Positions 22,501-47,754 of a stretch of DNA of 64,000 nt are shown piece by piece. Location: positions 10,001 through 74,000 of the forward strand of contig JAXCGZ010020811.1 of assembly GCA_037179515.1 (NCBI GenBank), written 5' to 3'. The translations under genes were made by a program, and so were the position numbers. Below the pieces are notes generated by a model. It was not told the origin of the DNA. It was given only the letters and a program-made list of their open reading frames with translations, and did not search any database. Positions within the stretch are counted from its first letter, which is position 1. Every line of letters starts with the position of its first letter. The stretch comes from Halocaridina rubra (lineage: Eukaryota > Arthropoda > Malacostraca > Decapoda > Atyidae).

Positions 22501-22781
22501 AACTCGTTCATATCGCTTGCCACGACAAGAAACTGCATGAGAATACATGCGATTCTTCAAAGGTGTTTAGAAGTAAAACAACAACCACGACCACAAGTAA
22601 CAGCATTGATGTTATTGATTCATCACTGGTTATCCATTCCTCCTCTAACATCTCTCGATCTAAAAGAAAGTTGTCTACCGCTGCCCAGAGTGAAGGCATG
22701 ACCAAGAGGCCTCGTTTATTTGAGAACGGCACGTTGCATAAGAGGAACAGCCTGAGATCAAAGCTGAAGAAGAAAGCGTAG
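16438..22781 (+). CDS. DFFB: Caspase-activated DNase (DFF40/CAD), 5 exons, 396 aa
   Basis: This is the nuclease that cuts chromosomal DNA between nucleosomes during apoptosis once its inhibitor ICAD/DFF45 is removed by caspases. Exons 16438-16557, 18407-18707, 19863-20037, 21605-21787 and 22370-22781 all have GT/AG borders and join in phase (1191 nt). Residues about 5-75 form the CIDE-N domain. The nuclease domain carries YFDRSAPSGRLC, NPYATREARIIFSTWNLDH and LVHIACHDKKLH. H238, D258, H259, H307, H311 and H316 fall at the positions of the catalytic and zinc histidines of vertebrate CAD; the H-x3-H-x4-H spacing is kept. The tail (residues ~355-396) is rich in Lys/Arg, like the nuclear localisation tail of the family. 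The length fits the family (about 340-450). No ICAD gene is in the window. Confidence 0.95.
16785..16925. repeat. GGACAATTGCCCCT-type repeat in CAD intron 1
   Basis: Units such as GCGGACAATTGCCCCTAA and GCGGACAGTTGCCCTTAA with spacers AATATTAATGG or TTGATGCAAA. Related to 5036-5125, where the units are followed by TATTAATGCAAAAGC. Confidence 0.75.
17100..17410 (+). repeat. Repeat D copy in CAD intron 1
   Basis: Long version of the family. It has a CCATGTAATATGTTGGCCCA head, CTATGCCTACATTTACACAG, CCTTTCACATCTGACAAGTC, and the end TCCTGGTGTCACGCTCAT. The two overlapping open frames are repeat-derived. Confidence 0.65.
18407..18707 (+). CDS. DFFB: CAD exon 2 (rest of CIDE-N and linker)
   Basis: Acceptor TCGGCCTTACCAG, then AEDVCLTLEDETEVDEEFF, the acidic half of CIDE-N. 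It continues through a helical linker to DDAEWFKG. Ends AAAG|GTGAAT, phase 1. A second AG four bases downstream would break the frame, so 18407 is preferred. Confidence 0.93.
19561..19765. repeat. About 25-bp minisatellite in CAD intron 2
   Basis: Eight or nine imperfect units of the type GTAATGTGTACAACAGCTTT TTATT, ending about 100 bp before exon 3. Confidence 0.85.
19863..20037 (+). CDS. DFFB: CAD exon 3
   Basis: Starts after ATTCCACAG and encodes GLNTKFRTKEAVMRNSAETR followed by a helical segment ending DYFKGRLSECK. It matches the vertebrate region between the WF-G motif and the YNxxYFDR motif. Donor AA|GTAAGT, phase 2. No ATG-initiated frame marks it, so ORF callers miss it. Confidence 0.9.
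20408..20690 (+). repeat. Repeat C copy in CAD intron 3
   Basis: Signature CTGACTCGGCTACCCTCTTT, then AAAGGGGGATTGCGGCCATT. The upstream part has GGGGAGGGTATTGTGGCAGC. Also found at 24.6, 29.1, 35.6, 36.0, 40.1 and 52.4 kb. Confidence 0.6.
21225..21500 (+). mobile_element. RTE-like LINE 3' end, decayed, in CAD intron 3
   Basis: Read on the plus strand it holds the typical C-terminal RTE sequence (RLRWLGLIPWR, then a GR-rich stretch and a segment ending near IDPLWHP) broken by frameshifts and stops. It is related to the copy at 32955. Confidence 0.7.
21605..21787 (+). CDS. DFFB: CAD exon 4 (catalytic core)
   Basis: Acceptor TTTGTTGCACTTAG. Encodes YNANYFDRSAPSGRLCDKDG through STWNLDH, the most conserved block of the family. 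It carries the first active-site histidine (H238) and the D-H pair (258-259). Donor GT|GTAAGT, phase 2. Confidence 0.96.
22109..22355. repeat. About 41-47-bp tandem repeat at the end of CAD intron 4
   Basis: Six imperfect units with GTATACTGATTCAGTGTA and a TATGACTTTTATGTATACTG core. The array runs right up to the polypyrimidine tract of the exon 5 acceptor. Confidence 0.8.
22370..22781 (+). CDS. DFFB: CAD exon 5 (C-terminal catalytic histidines, basic tail)
   Basis: Acceptor CCAATTTTATTTCAG. Continues IEKSRTILPTLREALEKSEF, DYFYELLFLHKN, LVHIACHDKKLHENTCDSSK. Then a Thr/Ser-rich stretch and a basic tail with SKRKLS, TKRPRLF and SKLKKKA. The loop before LVHIACH (LHKNTKCGN) is a few residues longer than in vertebrates. 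Stop TAG at 22779. Confidence 0.95.
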
Positions 22782-23024
22782 TGATGAAAAGAGGTACACA
22801 TAAAAAGATTTTATTGCGGTTTTGAGTTGCATAAATGACCTGAGAGCTTCCGTTGATTATAGATATTGGTATTTTATTTCTTCTTTGTGTTTTCAAATCT
22901 GACTGAATCTATTGGGGTAGCCACAACCTAACACAAAAAAAGGGAGATGGCATCGTTCCATATTAACATGGGCAAATTCATCCCTTCAATCAGATATTCT
23001 TTGGCAAAGAAAACATTTATTTGT

Positions 23025-23400
23025 CATTGTTGTAGTTGTGCCTCAAGCTGCTGCTTGGGCAAAAATCCCTGAATCCTGTGCTTTCCTACAGAGATCTCAT
23101 GGAGGGTGGGTTGTGTTATTGTTGTCTCCTATTATGCCTGGCCGAACAGCCCAGAGTCCCTAAGCAAGTTGTTGTTCCCTATACTGTCTGGCCAACAGCC
23201 CAGAGTCCCAAAGCAAGGTCACTCCCAATCCTTGAGCTTTCCCACAGTCTTGAATCTCTAAGAAAATCCACTGCCAATATCCGGAATTTCTCACAGAACT
23301 CTCAGAGAGTATGTGTTGTGTTACTTCCTGGACAAACATCTTTGAAGGGGTCATCCCTTATCTCTTCTAGTCACTTCTTGCAACATCCAGGAAACATGAG
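23025..23400 (+). repeat. Repeat E, tandem double copy
   Basis: Two adjacent copies (TTGTTGTCTCCTATTATGCC at about 23118 and GTTGTTCCCTATACTGTCTG at about 23170), each with GGCC-A-CAGCCCAGAGTCCC and a body ending near TATGTTGTGTTA. Confidence 0.6.
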
Positions 23401-23552
23401 TTAAATTCCTTAACCTTCATAAATAGTTATTCTGATAATATATTTAATCACAATAGAATTTTTCATCTTTCAGGTAATTCTACGTCATCCCAAAATACTT
23501 TGCCATCGAAGGATTTAGTAAATCTGAAGACCTCTTGCCATTTTTCCATCAG

Positions 23553-24281
<729 letters not shown>

Positions 24282-24599
24282 GATATGTAAATAAATCTAG
24301 ATTTTCATACAAATTTATAAAATACTGTACAGTACAGCACTGTGTATCCATTAATATATATACCAGATACTATATAGTCTTTAGTAATAAGGAAACCCAT
24401 GAGTAACACAATACCTTAAAAGAAAATAACTTCTTTTATTGTAGGGTCAGATTGGACCCAGATTTTTAGAAGGACAGCTGTTAGGAGCCTAGACTTCTTA
24501 ATATATATTTCCTTCAAGTATTGCTTTACTAATGGGCTTTCTTTCCATTATTATATATATGCCATGAAAGGCATATCGATACAAATGTTGTAGTCTCTT

Positions 24600-24765
24600 C
24601 TCCTTGCCCCATTTCCCTGTGAATAACCCAGGCAAGATTGTGGCAGCAGTTTCCCTAGGGAACTAAGAGTAGTGATCGAGGTACATTAGTGTCAGGTAAA
24701 TGTGTGCTTTGACTCGGCCATTCCCTTTGCATTTGAGATTACAGAAATTGTATATGTATGTATGT
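24600..24765 (+). repeat. Repeat C copy
   Basis: Signature GTGTGCTTTGACTCGGCCAT then TCCCTTTGCATTTGAGATTA. The upstream part has ATTGTGGCAGCAGTTTCCC. Confidence 0.55.
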
Positions 24766-25014
24766 ACTCTTATATGATACAAATTTTATTTTATTCTTAC
24801 AAGGATTAATCTATTATGTTACATTATTGATTTTAAGCAATGATCGTGACTTTATGCATTGTAGTCATGTATAATAACTTTTTTTTTTTTTAAGCTGGTA
24901 GTTGTAATGGAGAATCACACATGCTCAAGATTACATCAAAGAACTGTACTCCAAATATTCATTTTTTATGATAGACAAAATATACTGTACTAGTTTTATG
25001 GAGATACTGTGGCA

Positions 25015-25165
25015 TTAAGTATTACGCAGGGTAGCGGTAGAATGCTCGAGTAGGGAGGTGACAGATCCACATTCGAGCCCATAGCGAGGTGATAGAGAAG
25101 GCATCCAGTCTCAATTTCTCAGCTTCAGTCTGCCTGTGTCTACCCCCAAATGGGGGACTAATAAC
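25015..25165 (+). repeat. SINE-B copy, forward
   Basis: Head GGTAGCGGTAGAATGCTCGA with GGAGGTGACAGATCC, GGCATCCAGTCTCAATTTCT and tail CCCCCAAATGGGGG. Confidence 0.65.
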
Positions 25166-25674
25166 CCAAAGTAGCCTAATCTCACTGAAGCTAACAGGGT
25201 CACCACAACAGAAAAAATAGACAAGTGGGATATCTGTAAATAAAAATGAGCTCCGTGGCTTGATTTTTTGTGCATCTTCAAAAGTATGTCAAATGAAATA
25301 CAGTTAATTTTTAATTATTCAGTTCTTGCCACCCCCTTCTGGCTTCGTAATTATGACTTATTCAATAAAAATATTCGTAAAATTTTTGTGTACAATCTTG
25401 TGTACTTCTGATAGAATTGTCGTATAGTTTTTATAATATAAGTATCTTTAGGTAGTGCAGTATAAAAAAATACTGCAAAGATGATTATTGTCCGACAGTG
25501 TGATCAAACTTTTGGACCGTAATCTCTGATGACAAACCCCATAAGAAACTCTAATGCAACAGCAGTTTAAAGGAACAGTATAAAAAATATTCCCTGCAAA
25601 GAAGAGTATTACATATTCATCATTGCCCTCAAATCCCAATCAGACCAATGGCATGAAGTCCAGACTCCCACATC

Positions 25675-26055
25675 ATACAAACCAGTAACACACTCCCTTA
25701 GTAATACTAACAAACTTAGTATTTCCTATTTGGCATGAAATACAAGCCAGTAACACTTCCTCTGTATACCTTTTAACAAAATCTATTATATCCTATTTGG
25801 CATGAAATACGAGCATGTAACTCAATCCCTTTGTAAGCATGTAATAAATCACACTATTTCCTATTTTGCATAAAATTCAAACTAGTAACACACTCCCTTT
25901 GTGAATATGTAACACAACCCAGTATCCCCTATCTCGTATAAAATACAAGTCAGTAACACACTCCCTCAGTAAACCTGTAACAAAACCCAGAATTTCACAT
26001 CTGGTACAAAATACAGGTCAGTAACACACTTCCTCTGTAAATCTGTAAAAATAAA
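25675..26055. repeat. About 65-bp tandem repeat, about 6 copies
   Basis: Units contain CAGTAACACACTCCCT, GTAAACCTGTAACAAAACCC and TATTTCCTATTTGGCATGAA. Divergence between units is about 10-20% by eye. Confidence 0.85.
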
Positions 26056-26177
26056 CTAATTTCCATTTGGCATACAATTTTAAAATAATGACTAGTGAGA
26101 GTAGCATCATAAGTTTTGAGGTGCCATTATTACTTTTATAATTATTAAATTATGAGAGTATTAATTTTAAATGTGAG

Positions 26178-27376
<1,199 letters not shown>

Positions 27377-27379
27377 TAC

Positions 27380-28260
27380 ATAAATCAAAGAAATGCATTA
27401 TTATATGTGAACACATGACATATATTTTTCCCCCAGGCTGGAATCCTAACTTAGGGCACATAATCAGCGTGCTAAGACTCTACCCTTGGTGGTACAGTTG
27501 GTATCACCTTAATACAGTGATTATCTGAGGTTTGAAATCGGCCAGGGACAAAAATATATTTCATGAGCAGAATATAGTATGTTTGCCGTGATATAGTTTG
27601 TATTAGGTGGCTGAAAGTGGAAACAGACTTTGCTTTTTTGTAGCATACTTGATATCAAGGGTTTATATGTAGAAGTGAAATATGTCATGATGGGAATAGA
27701 AAAATAATGGTTTTATTGTAGTGTGCAATCTGCCTCACCATCTGGAGTCTATTGCGCCCTAACTTAACCTGGTTAGATATATTTATGTTGAGTTAGTTAG
27801 GGTAGGGTAGGGAACAATGGACCAGAGATAGTAAGCTAGATCTTATACTATAGATATACCAAAATAATTTTGCGCCTGTGTGCCCTGCATGTCAAAAGAA
27901 CAATAAAATAATAGGTCACTGAGGAGCTGGCAAGCTCTCCCGAAAATTTAATTTTCTTGTCAAAGAGCATCCAGCACAGGAGATCAGGATAGACAGGGAA
28001 GGTTCCAGTCACAATAAACAGAGATAGAAAGGGTGTGTTAAAGTGCTGTTATTTATGTTTTTCTACAGTTGTATCCTCCTTGCTGTACTCATTTTGGTTA
28101 CGACATCTTATTCGAGAAAAAAAAAAGCAGTATGTACACATGAATAAGAGTTGATATTTAGTCGTAATTGAAAGTAGTTCCCCAGTACCATAGGAGGCTT
28201 GATTACCATCAAAGTAAACAATTAGAAACTTACTGACTTGTAAAAATCTTCCTATTTCAC
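27380..28260. other. Intergenic spacer, no feature seen
   Basis: No coding-like or repeat structure could be supported. Contains short TTAGG-like strings (GTTAGGGTAGGGTAGGG). Confidence 0.4.
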
Positions 28261-28264
28261 TGAC

Positions 28265-28475
28265 TCCATTTTCACGTTTATGTAGGGTCAGTGTTCCCAA
28301 CTAGGCTGCCCCATGGGCACCTGCATTTTTCGTCTGATCATCTCACAGGTCCTCTCTCCATTCTAGACCTTCACTTTTAGCCTTCCTCTTTTGCTCTTAC
28401 CCTTAAATTCCATCCTCATCACCCTCTTGCCCACTTAGTCATCATCTCTTCTCTTTACTTGTTCATACCACTGAA
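28265..28475 (-). mobile_element. Old RTE-like 3' fragment
   Basis: Diverged relative of the 15.0- and 46.0-kb RTE copies in the same reverse orientation. GTTTATGTAGGGTCAGTGTT parallels TTTATGTGGGGTCGATGTTT, and TCCATCCTCATCACCCTC parallels the family's TCCATTTCCATCACCCTCC. Confidence 0.6.
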
Positions 28476-28639
28476 TGTTGTTAAAATCAAAGCACGGATA
28501 TGGTGTTTGAGACTTAGTTCAAGTGGACCGTATGTTTTGTGTGTTTGTTCTTTTATCTCTTGTAAAGTAGTAAGTTTTTTCATTGTATTATTGTAGTCAT
28601 AGATGTTGAAACTCAAAAAATAGTGCAACATAAGGATAG

Positions 28640-28810
28640 ATGGATTTTGTAAAGAATTGTAACCCTAAAGTGCTCTAAGAGTATTCATATATACAAGGCA
28701 AGTCATGTAACCTAATCCAACCTGACAATGTATGGAGTTATTTAACTTTACATTGGGTTTTGGGGGGTAACTCATCTTTACAAGATCTGTATAGATTTAG
28801 TTGGAGTATA
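28640..28810. repeat. Repeat F copy
   Basis: Signature order: GTAACCC, AAGAGTATTCATAT, ACAAGGCAAGTCA, AACCTAATCCAACCT, then TTGGGTTTTGGGGGTAACTC and CTTTACAAGATC. Also at 39055, 41925 and 44430. The pentamer AACCT matches the arthropod telomere unit TTAGG on the other strand. Confidence 0.55.
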
Positions 28811-29029
28811 TATGCTGCAATATATGTGAGTGTAACAAACTTTATTTTTAAGCATGTGTATTTTTACAAATTATTCCACTGAGCATATCCAGTCATATTA
28901 ATTATATTACATCAGAGCTCTTTCTACTTAGTCATTGCGGTATTATATGTGAAATAAATGTACAAGTTTCATATACTCTTATAAACCCCTGTAAAGTAAT
29001 GTAATGTAGGAGTTTAATTGGCATTTCGA

Positions 29030-29220
29030 AATTCTTACCCCCCTCCCTGAGGGAGGGGAGTAAGAATACTTTCTCCTTGTTGTAAGTCGACTAAATGGGG
29101 TGGAGCGAGGGGACTGAAAATTCCCTCCTTTGTATTTTCATCCCACATCGAGTCAAGGTATTTTACTTTGACTCTTCCACTCCCCTCATAAGGGGGATTA
29201 TGGCTTCTGTATATAGATGT
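29030..29220 (+). repeat. Repeat C copy
   Basis: Contains GTAAGTCGACTAAATGGGG, GAAAATTCCCTCCTTTGTAT and the end CTTTGACTCTTCCACTCCCC. A small inverted repeat, CCCCTCCCTGAGGGAGGGG, lies at the left. Confidence 0.55.
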
Positions 29221-29349
29221 GTATCAAGAAAAAACCTTTCGGTTCAGCCACAAACTCTGTTTGGGTATGAAAAACTGCTATCAAGTCAGATATTATAAAC
29301 ATGACAGATAGACTTCTTTGATTCAACTATGTATAGCCCTGTTTTAGGA

Positions 29350-29602
29350 TACACAGACGCTCCCCTACTTAAGAACATCCGGAGATACAAGCATGTGGAA
29401 AGTGCTATGCCAATGCAGTTTACTATTACTATGCAGCAAGTTATGGATGGTTCCAACGCTTCAAGAAAGGTGCATTGCATCATGTGTATTTAGGATAAGA
29501 ACACAAATGTATTATGTTCTAACACAACTTTACTATGTTACAATTCAGGATACAAATAGCCATTTGTAACATAACTCATTCGTAAGCTGGGAAGCGTCTG
29601 TA
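29350..29602. mobile_element. MITE with CAGACGCT-type ends
   Basis: Left end ACAGACGCTCCCCTACTTAA. The right end on the other strand is ACAGACGCTTCCCAGCTTAC. About 250 bp, noncoding. Same superfamily pattern as 61372-61702. Confidence 0.7.
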
Positions 29603-30267
29603 CTACATACCTAACCCGAAGTCATTGGTACATGGTAGTAACTAATGTCATTAATCATTCCAGCTGCTACCCTTGGCATGATTCTGGAAGCTACTTCCAT
29701 ATTTACATTGAACTTTCATTGTGTAAGTATGCGAATACATGTGTGAAATTCTCTTCGCCTCCCCCGCAAGGTTTTACAAAGTTAAATAATCCATGCCACT
29801 TAGGTATATAACTTTATTGGTATGGTACATTCTTTAAAGATTGGATGAGCAAATAAAAAAAAAATAAGCCAAACGAGCACGCACGACAGAAGAAAGACGA
29901 GACTAGACCAAGTTAACTGAGTGAAACAAGACCAAATGATCACAGAAAACATAACTGAAAGAGCAAAACCTAGAAAAAACATACAGTATATCACCATGCA
30001 TTGTGACTTTATTCTGTCCGTTACCTCAAATGTACCAAATAAATTACATATAATGACTTTATGAGGTTTAAGAATCTCTAAACGACAGTAAATATACATT
30101 ATCCCCTTACCACCGAGAATACAGTACTGTACTGAAAATATTTTTACGTATAACGAATCTACGCATTTAAGCAGTAATATGACACCGAAATATTTTAGGG
30201 AGCAAACTGCTGATTAGAATCCCATTGATATAAACTATGATGCATTTAAAAAATAAGGCAATCTGGA

Positions 30268-42891
<12,624 letters not shown>

Positions 42892-43019
42892 TGTAGAGTT
42901 TTATTAGTTAGTGTTTTTCCCTGAAATTGGTCCTCTTATAAAGATTTTATCTGGAATGAAAGGAAGTTAATTCTTTAAAAGATGATGATTCAGTCTACTG
43001 TCTTTGTTTATTTGCTTTG

Positions 43020-43540
43020 AGTGTTACTACAGATTCCAATTTAAATGGGGGGACACAGGATGGAGATGGGAAATTAGGCTGGATGCCTTTCTTAACGCCC
43101 TGCAGTGGGCTCGAACATGGGTTTGTCACTCCAAGTCGAGTGCTCTAACCACCGGTTTCCGCAACTCCATTCAGTATACTGTCTTTATACTAATGAAATA
43201 ATATCTAATCTTGACCTAGACAACAGTCAGCATTTAATGGGTATTTTTTTATGTAACTGGCTTAAGTTAAATACAAAAACAAACTGTATAGCAATAGAAT
43301 TTGACTTAAAAGTCTCAAAGAGTATCTTGCATCTACATTATCTTGATATGAAACATCATATGTTTGTTTGCTTGCTATGTTTTTAGTATTAATCCCCATT
43401 ATGGGGTGGACACAGGTTAGAGCTGGGGAATTAAAACTTGATGACCTTCCTAATGCCCTGCTGAGGAGTTTATCGCAGGTCTCTCAATTCCCAAGTCAAG
43501 TGCTCAACCACTGCTCTACCACATTCCTAAGCAAAATCAT
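43020..43540 (-). repeat. Two SINE-B copies, both reverse
   Basis: 43020-43170 (AAATTAGGCTGGATGCC, GGCTCGAACATGGGTTTGTC) and 43380-43540 (AATCCCCATTATGGGGTGGA, GGAGTTTATCGCAGG, CTCTACCACATTCC). They are separated by 200 bp of AT-rich DNA upstream of the membralin start. Confidence 0.65.
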
Positions 43541-43709
43541 ATGTATGTTTATAAAGTTGCGACTCTGTACTGAAATACTAAGATTTAATTTTTTCTTTAA
43601 TTGCATGAAAGAATATAAAACAACAATTTTTACAAAATTTAAAAGACCTTCCACTTCCCACTACAATTAAAGTCAACACCGACAAATTTTCAACATTTAT
43701 ATCACATGG

Positions 43710-44010
43710 ATTTTCTTCGTTAACTCTCCAGCTCAAACCTGTCTGGGTCCACCCCAATAGAATGGGGATAAAAAATGACATAAAACAGCAAATAATAATA
43801 AACAACAACTTTCTAAACATAAAAGAGGGTGTAGCTCAAGCAGAAAAATATACATAATTCAAGACAATACCGCGGTAACGCAAAAGTTTGAACGCTCGGC
43901 TCAGGAAGTGAAAAATCCGTGATCAAGCCCATTGTGGGGCATTAGGAAAGCCATCCAACTTCCACCCCACTTGAATAAGGATTATTAGTGACATAATATG
44001 GCAAATAACA
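43710..44010 (+). repeat. SINE-B fragment and SINE-B copy, forward
   Basis: 43715-43795 is a tail (CCACCCCAATAGAATGGGGA). 43865-44010 is nearly complete (head CGCGGTAACGCAAAAGTTTG, TGATCAAGCCC, tail ACATAATATGGCAAATAAC). Confidence 0.6.
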
Positions 44011-44079
44011 ATAAGATATTATAATGTAAACTTATTTGCATTTTAAGTTCGATAATTAACTTCACCATGTACTAATTTT

Positions 44080-44330
44080 CTATGCCTACATCAACACTGA
44101 ATATTCTTGGATATTCATTACACATCTTTGTTATCCCTTCACATCTGACAAGTCATTACTCTCTCTATTTCTGTTTCTCTTTACTTTATATATTCTTCGT
44201 GCCCAGACCTGATGAGGGCTGTTTTATTTTTTTTTATTTTTTGGCCCGTTCTGGTGTCACAATCATAAAAAAAAAAAAAAGTACTCCACTCCTACTGCCT
44301 ACAGGGAATGGACTGAGAAAGACATGATTT
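44080..44330 (+). repeat. Repeat D copy
   Basis: TATGCCTACATCAACACTGA, CCTTCACATCTGACAAGTCA, GTGCCCAGACCTGATGAGGG, TTCTGGTGTCACAATCAT followed by an A run. Confidence 0.65.
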
Positions 44331-44429
44331 GTAATGTCTGTTTTACTGCTCAAGATAAGAGTTTTACTAATACTTCACGTCATGACATCTCCTCTCCATC
44401 AACTTAACAGGTTAGTAATAAACTTAACG

Positions 44430-44580
44430 GGATCTTGTAAAGAACAGTAACCCCGAGGTCCTTTAAGGGTATTCATATTTACAAGGTAAGTCACTTTAGC
44501 AAACCTAACCTAGCATTTTATGGGGCTTAAGTAACTACATATGGGATTCTAGGGGTTACTCATCTTCACAAGATCTACTT
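44430..44580. repeat. Repeat F copy
   Basis: Best-preserved copy: GTAACCCCGAGGTCCTTTAA, AAGGTAAGTCACTTTAGCAA, AACCTAACCTAGC, GGGGTTACTCATCTTCACAA. Confidence 0.6.
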
Positions 44581-44844
44581 ATAGCACGAATTAAGAGTTA
44601 AATTTGATAATGTTCATCGTCAGATCTTATGAATTTACCGAGGGTAAAGTTGAACTCATACGGTAACTGTTTTTATACCTTACCAACACGCCATGCAACT
44701 TGAAAAAAAAAATAAATAAAGACCATTTATTAAAAGGAAACTCATACATAGAACTTAACATAATAACAAAAACCAAACTTTGGCATGTTTGCTTGTACCT
44801 ATCCTACTCTAAGAGTCTGATATATTGGTAAACTTGGGAATTAT

Positions 44845-45010
44845 TACACTGGCATAGGTTGGCTGCAGCAGTAAAACGTGAGGCAGAAATTGGCTAACTC
44901 AGACTTGATCCAACCTCAGGGCTTCAGAAAGCTCATCCAGCTATAACACCCCAGTTCCAACCAGTCTGTGCCCACCCCATTCGAATGGGGATGATCTGTA
45001 ACACATAAAA
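44845..45010 (+). repeat. SINE-B copy, forward
   Basis: Head GGTTGGCTGCAGCAGTAAAA, then AAAGCTCATCCAGCTATAAC and tail CCCCATTCGAATGGGGATGA. Confidence 0.6.
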
Positions 45011-45014
45011 CAGA

Positions 45015-45970
45015 AAAAAACACCATGTAAGGCAAGGTATGTTTGTAATTGATTACTGCCATTTTTCTGTGGTTTGGGTCAATCGTGGCTATAAATAAAA
45101 ATTAAATTTTACCTTTGACCTCCCCCACCAAAATAAGAAATAAACATAAAAGATTAATTTCACCGTAGCTTGTATGCAAGACCCAGCTTAGGGTACCCAG
45201 TACCCCCATTTAAATACAAAACTCGAGATGTCACACTTAGCAATTCGCTTTGAAACTATTACAGAACTCTTTCGTATTACAGTATTAAAAATCTAAATAT
45301 CAATAAACACAATGGAAAACAAAACATTGACATTTTTTGCGCTAGCGAGTGTGTGAGCACTCATCTTCAGAAATATATTTAATGATTATAAATATGATCA
45401 ACAGACTCAACTATGATATTTAACTACAGAATTATGATTATTCAACATAAATCAATATCTAAATATTATTAAAAAACGAAATTAAACCTATTTCGTGATA
45501 ACGATAAAACTGAAAATAAGTTATCTAGTAGTGAAAGAACTCGACCAAAGTCTGTTTTGTTATAATCACTATAACAAATCACAAATAACTGATGATAATC
45601 ACATTATTACATTATAAATATGTAGATAATAATAGTGTATGCGTTTTTGTTCCTCTAAAACAATCACAATTTCTGTTATTCTTAAAATATTCACAAGTTT
45701 TGTTATTGTCAAATCGATGTGATGATGTCAATGAAGGCCAACTCTGGTGACCAAATTGAAGGAAATTTATCTAAGTTTGAAAGCGTTAGTTCCATATTTT
45801 TCCTTAGAAAATATCCTAAATCCATAATTTCCTTGATTTGATGAATTACCCAACTGCTCATTACAGGTAGTTAAATCTTCCTCATTTCGTAATCGATAGA
45901 ATATTACTTAGTAATTAGCTAAATATATAGTTTATATCTTTCAATTATTTCAGAATTGGTTATTTTCATT
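45015..45970. other. AT-rich intergenic stretch, no feature seen
   Basis: No coding-like or repeat structure could be supported. The membralin promoter and any noncoding first exon may lie here or nearer the start codon, but nothing marks them. Confidence 0.35.
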
Positions 45971-45977
45971 TCAATTT

Positions 45978-46905
45978 CCTCTTCTTCTTCGTCTACATCT
46001 TTTCGCACTTTTATGTGGGGTCGATGTTTCTGGCCAGTGTTCTCCATATGTTCCTGTCCCATACCCCATCACCCAACAAACCTTTAGCCCTCAGGTCGTC
46101 ATTGATGCAATCCATCCACCTACGCTTTGGTCTCCCACTCCTTCTACCGTGTATATCCATTTCCATCACCCTCCTCCCAACATACTGTTCATCCCTCCTA
46201 ACGACATGACCATACCACCTTAGTCTACTTTCGTATATCTTATCTGATATTTCTCTAAATTTTGAGGTACCTCTAATTACCTCGTTTCTGATCTCTTGTC
46301 ACCCCACACATCCATCTCAACATCCTCATCTCTGCCACATCCACTTTTTTCTCTTGTGTCTTCTTTATTGCTCATGTCTCTGCTCCATACATCATCGCAG
46401 ATTTCACAACTGTCTTATACACTTTACCCCTCAACTTAATCCCTATTCCCCTGTCGCACAGCACCCCAGACACTTTCTTCCAGTTCTTCCATCCCTCTTG
46501 CATTCTGTGGATTATTTTTGACTCTAGGTCACCATCCTATGCTACTGTTGATCCCAAATACTTGAACTTTTCAACTCTTTTCAACACCTCCCCCTGCAAA
46601 TTGACCTCCCCATCCTCATCATCTCTCAACCTCAAGTACTCTGTTTTCTTCCTGCTGATTCTCAGTCCTCTATCCTCCATCACTCTTCTCCACTCCTCAA
46701 GCTTCTCCTCCACTACCTCTCGTCTGTTGCTACACAGTACAATGTCATCTGCAAAGAGCATACACCATGGTGACTGATCTCTAATACCCTGGGTTACTAC
46801 ACCCAAGACCAGATCAAATAGATATGGACTCAAAGCAGACCCTTGATGCAGACCAACAGTTACTGAGAGACTTTTCTTAACATTTGCCTCTGCCCTCTCA
46901 TACAT
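45978..46905 (-). mobile_element. RTE-like LINE, 5'-truncated, with partial reverse transcriptase
   Basis: 46537-46905 (minus) encodes the end of an RTE-type reverse transcriptase: HQGSALSPYLFDLVLGVVTQ, the FADD active-site motif in CMLFADDIVLCSNRR, then a YLGS motif and a stop. The rest down to the terminus (CGTCTACATCTTTTCGCAC on the plus strand) continues the family sequence with frameshifts. Sister copies: 14058, 15016, 28265. Confidence 0.85.
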
Positions 46906-46919
46906 AATTTCTTATTTCA

Positions 46920-47745
<826 letters not shown>

Positions 47746-47754
47746 TTTTATTAT

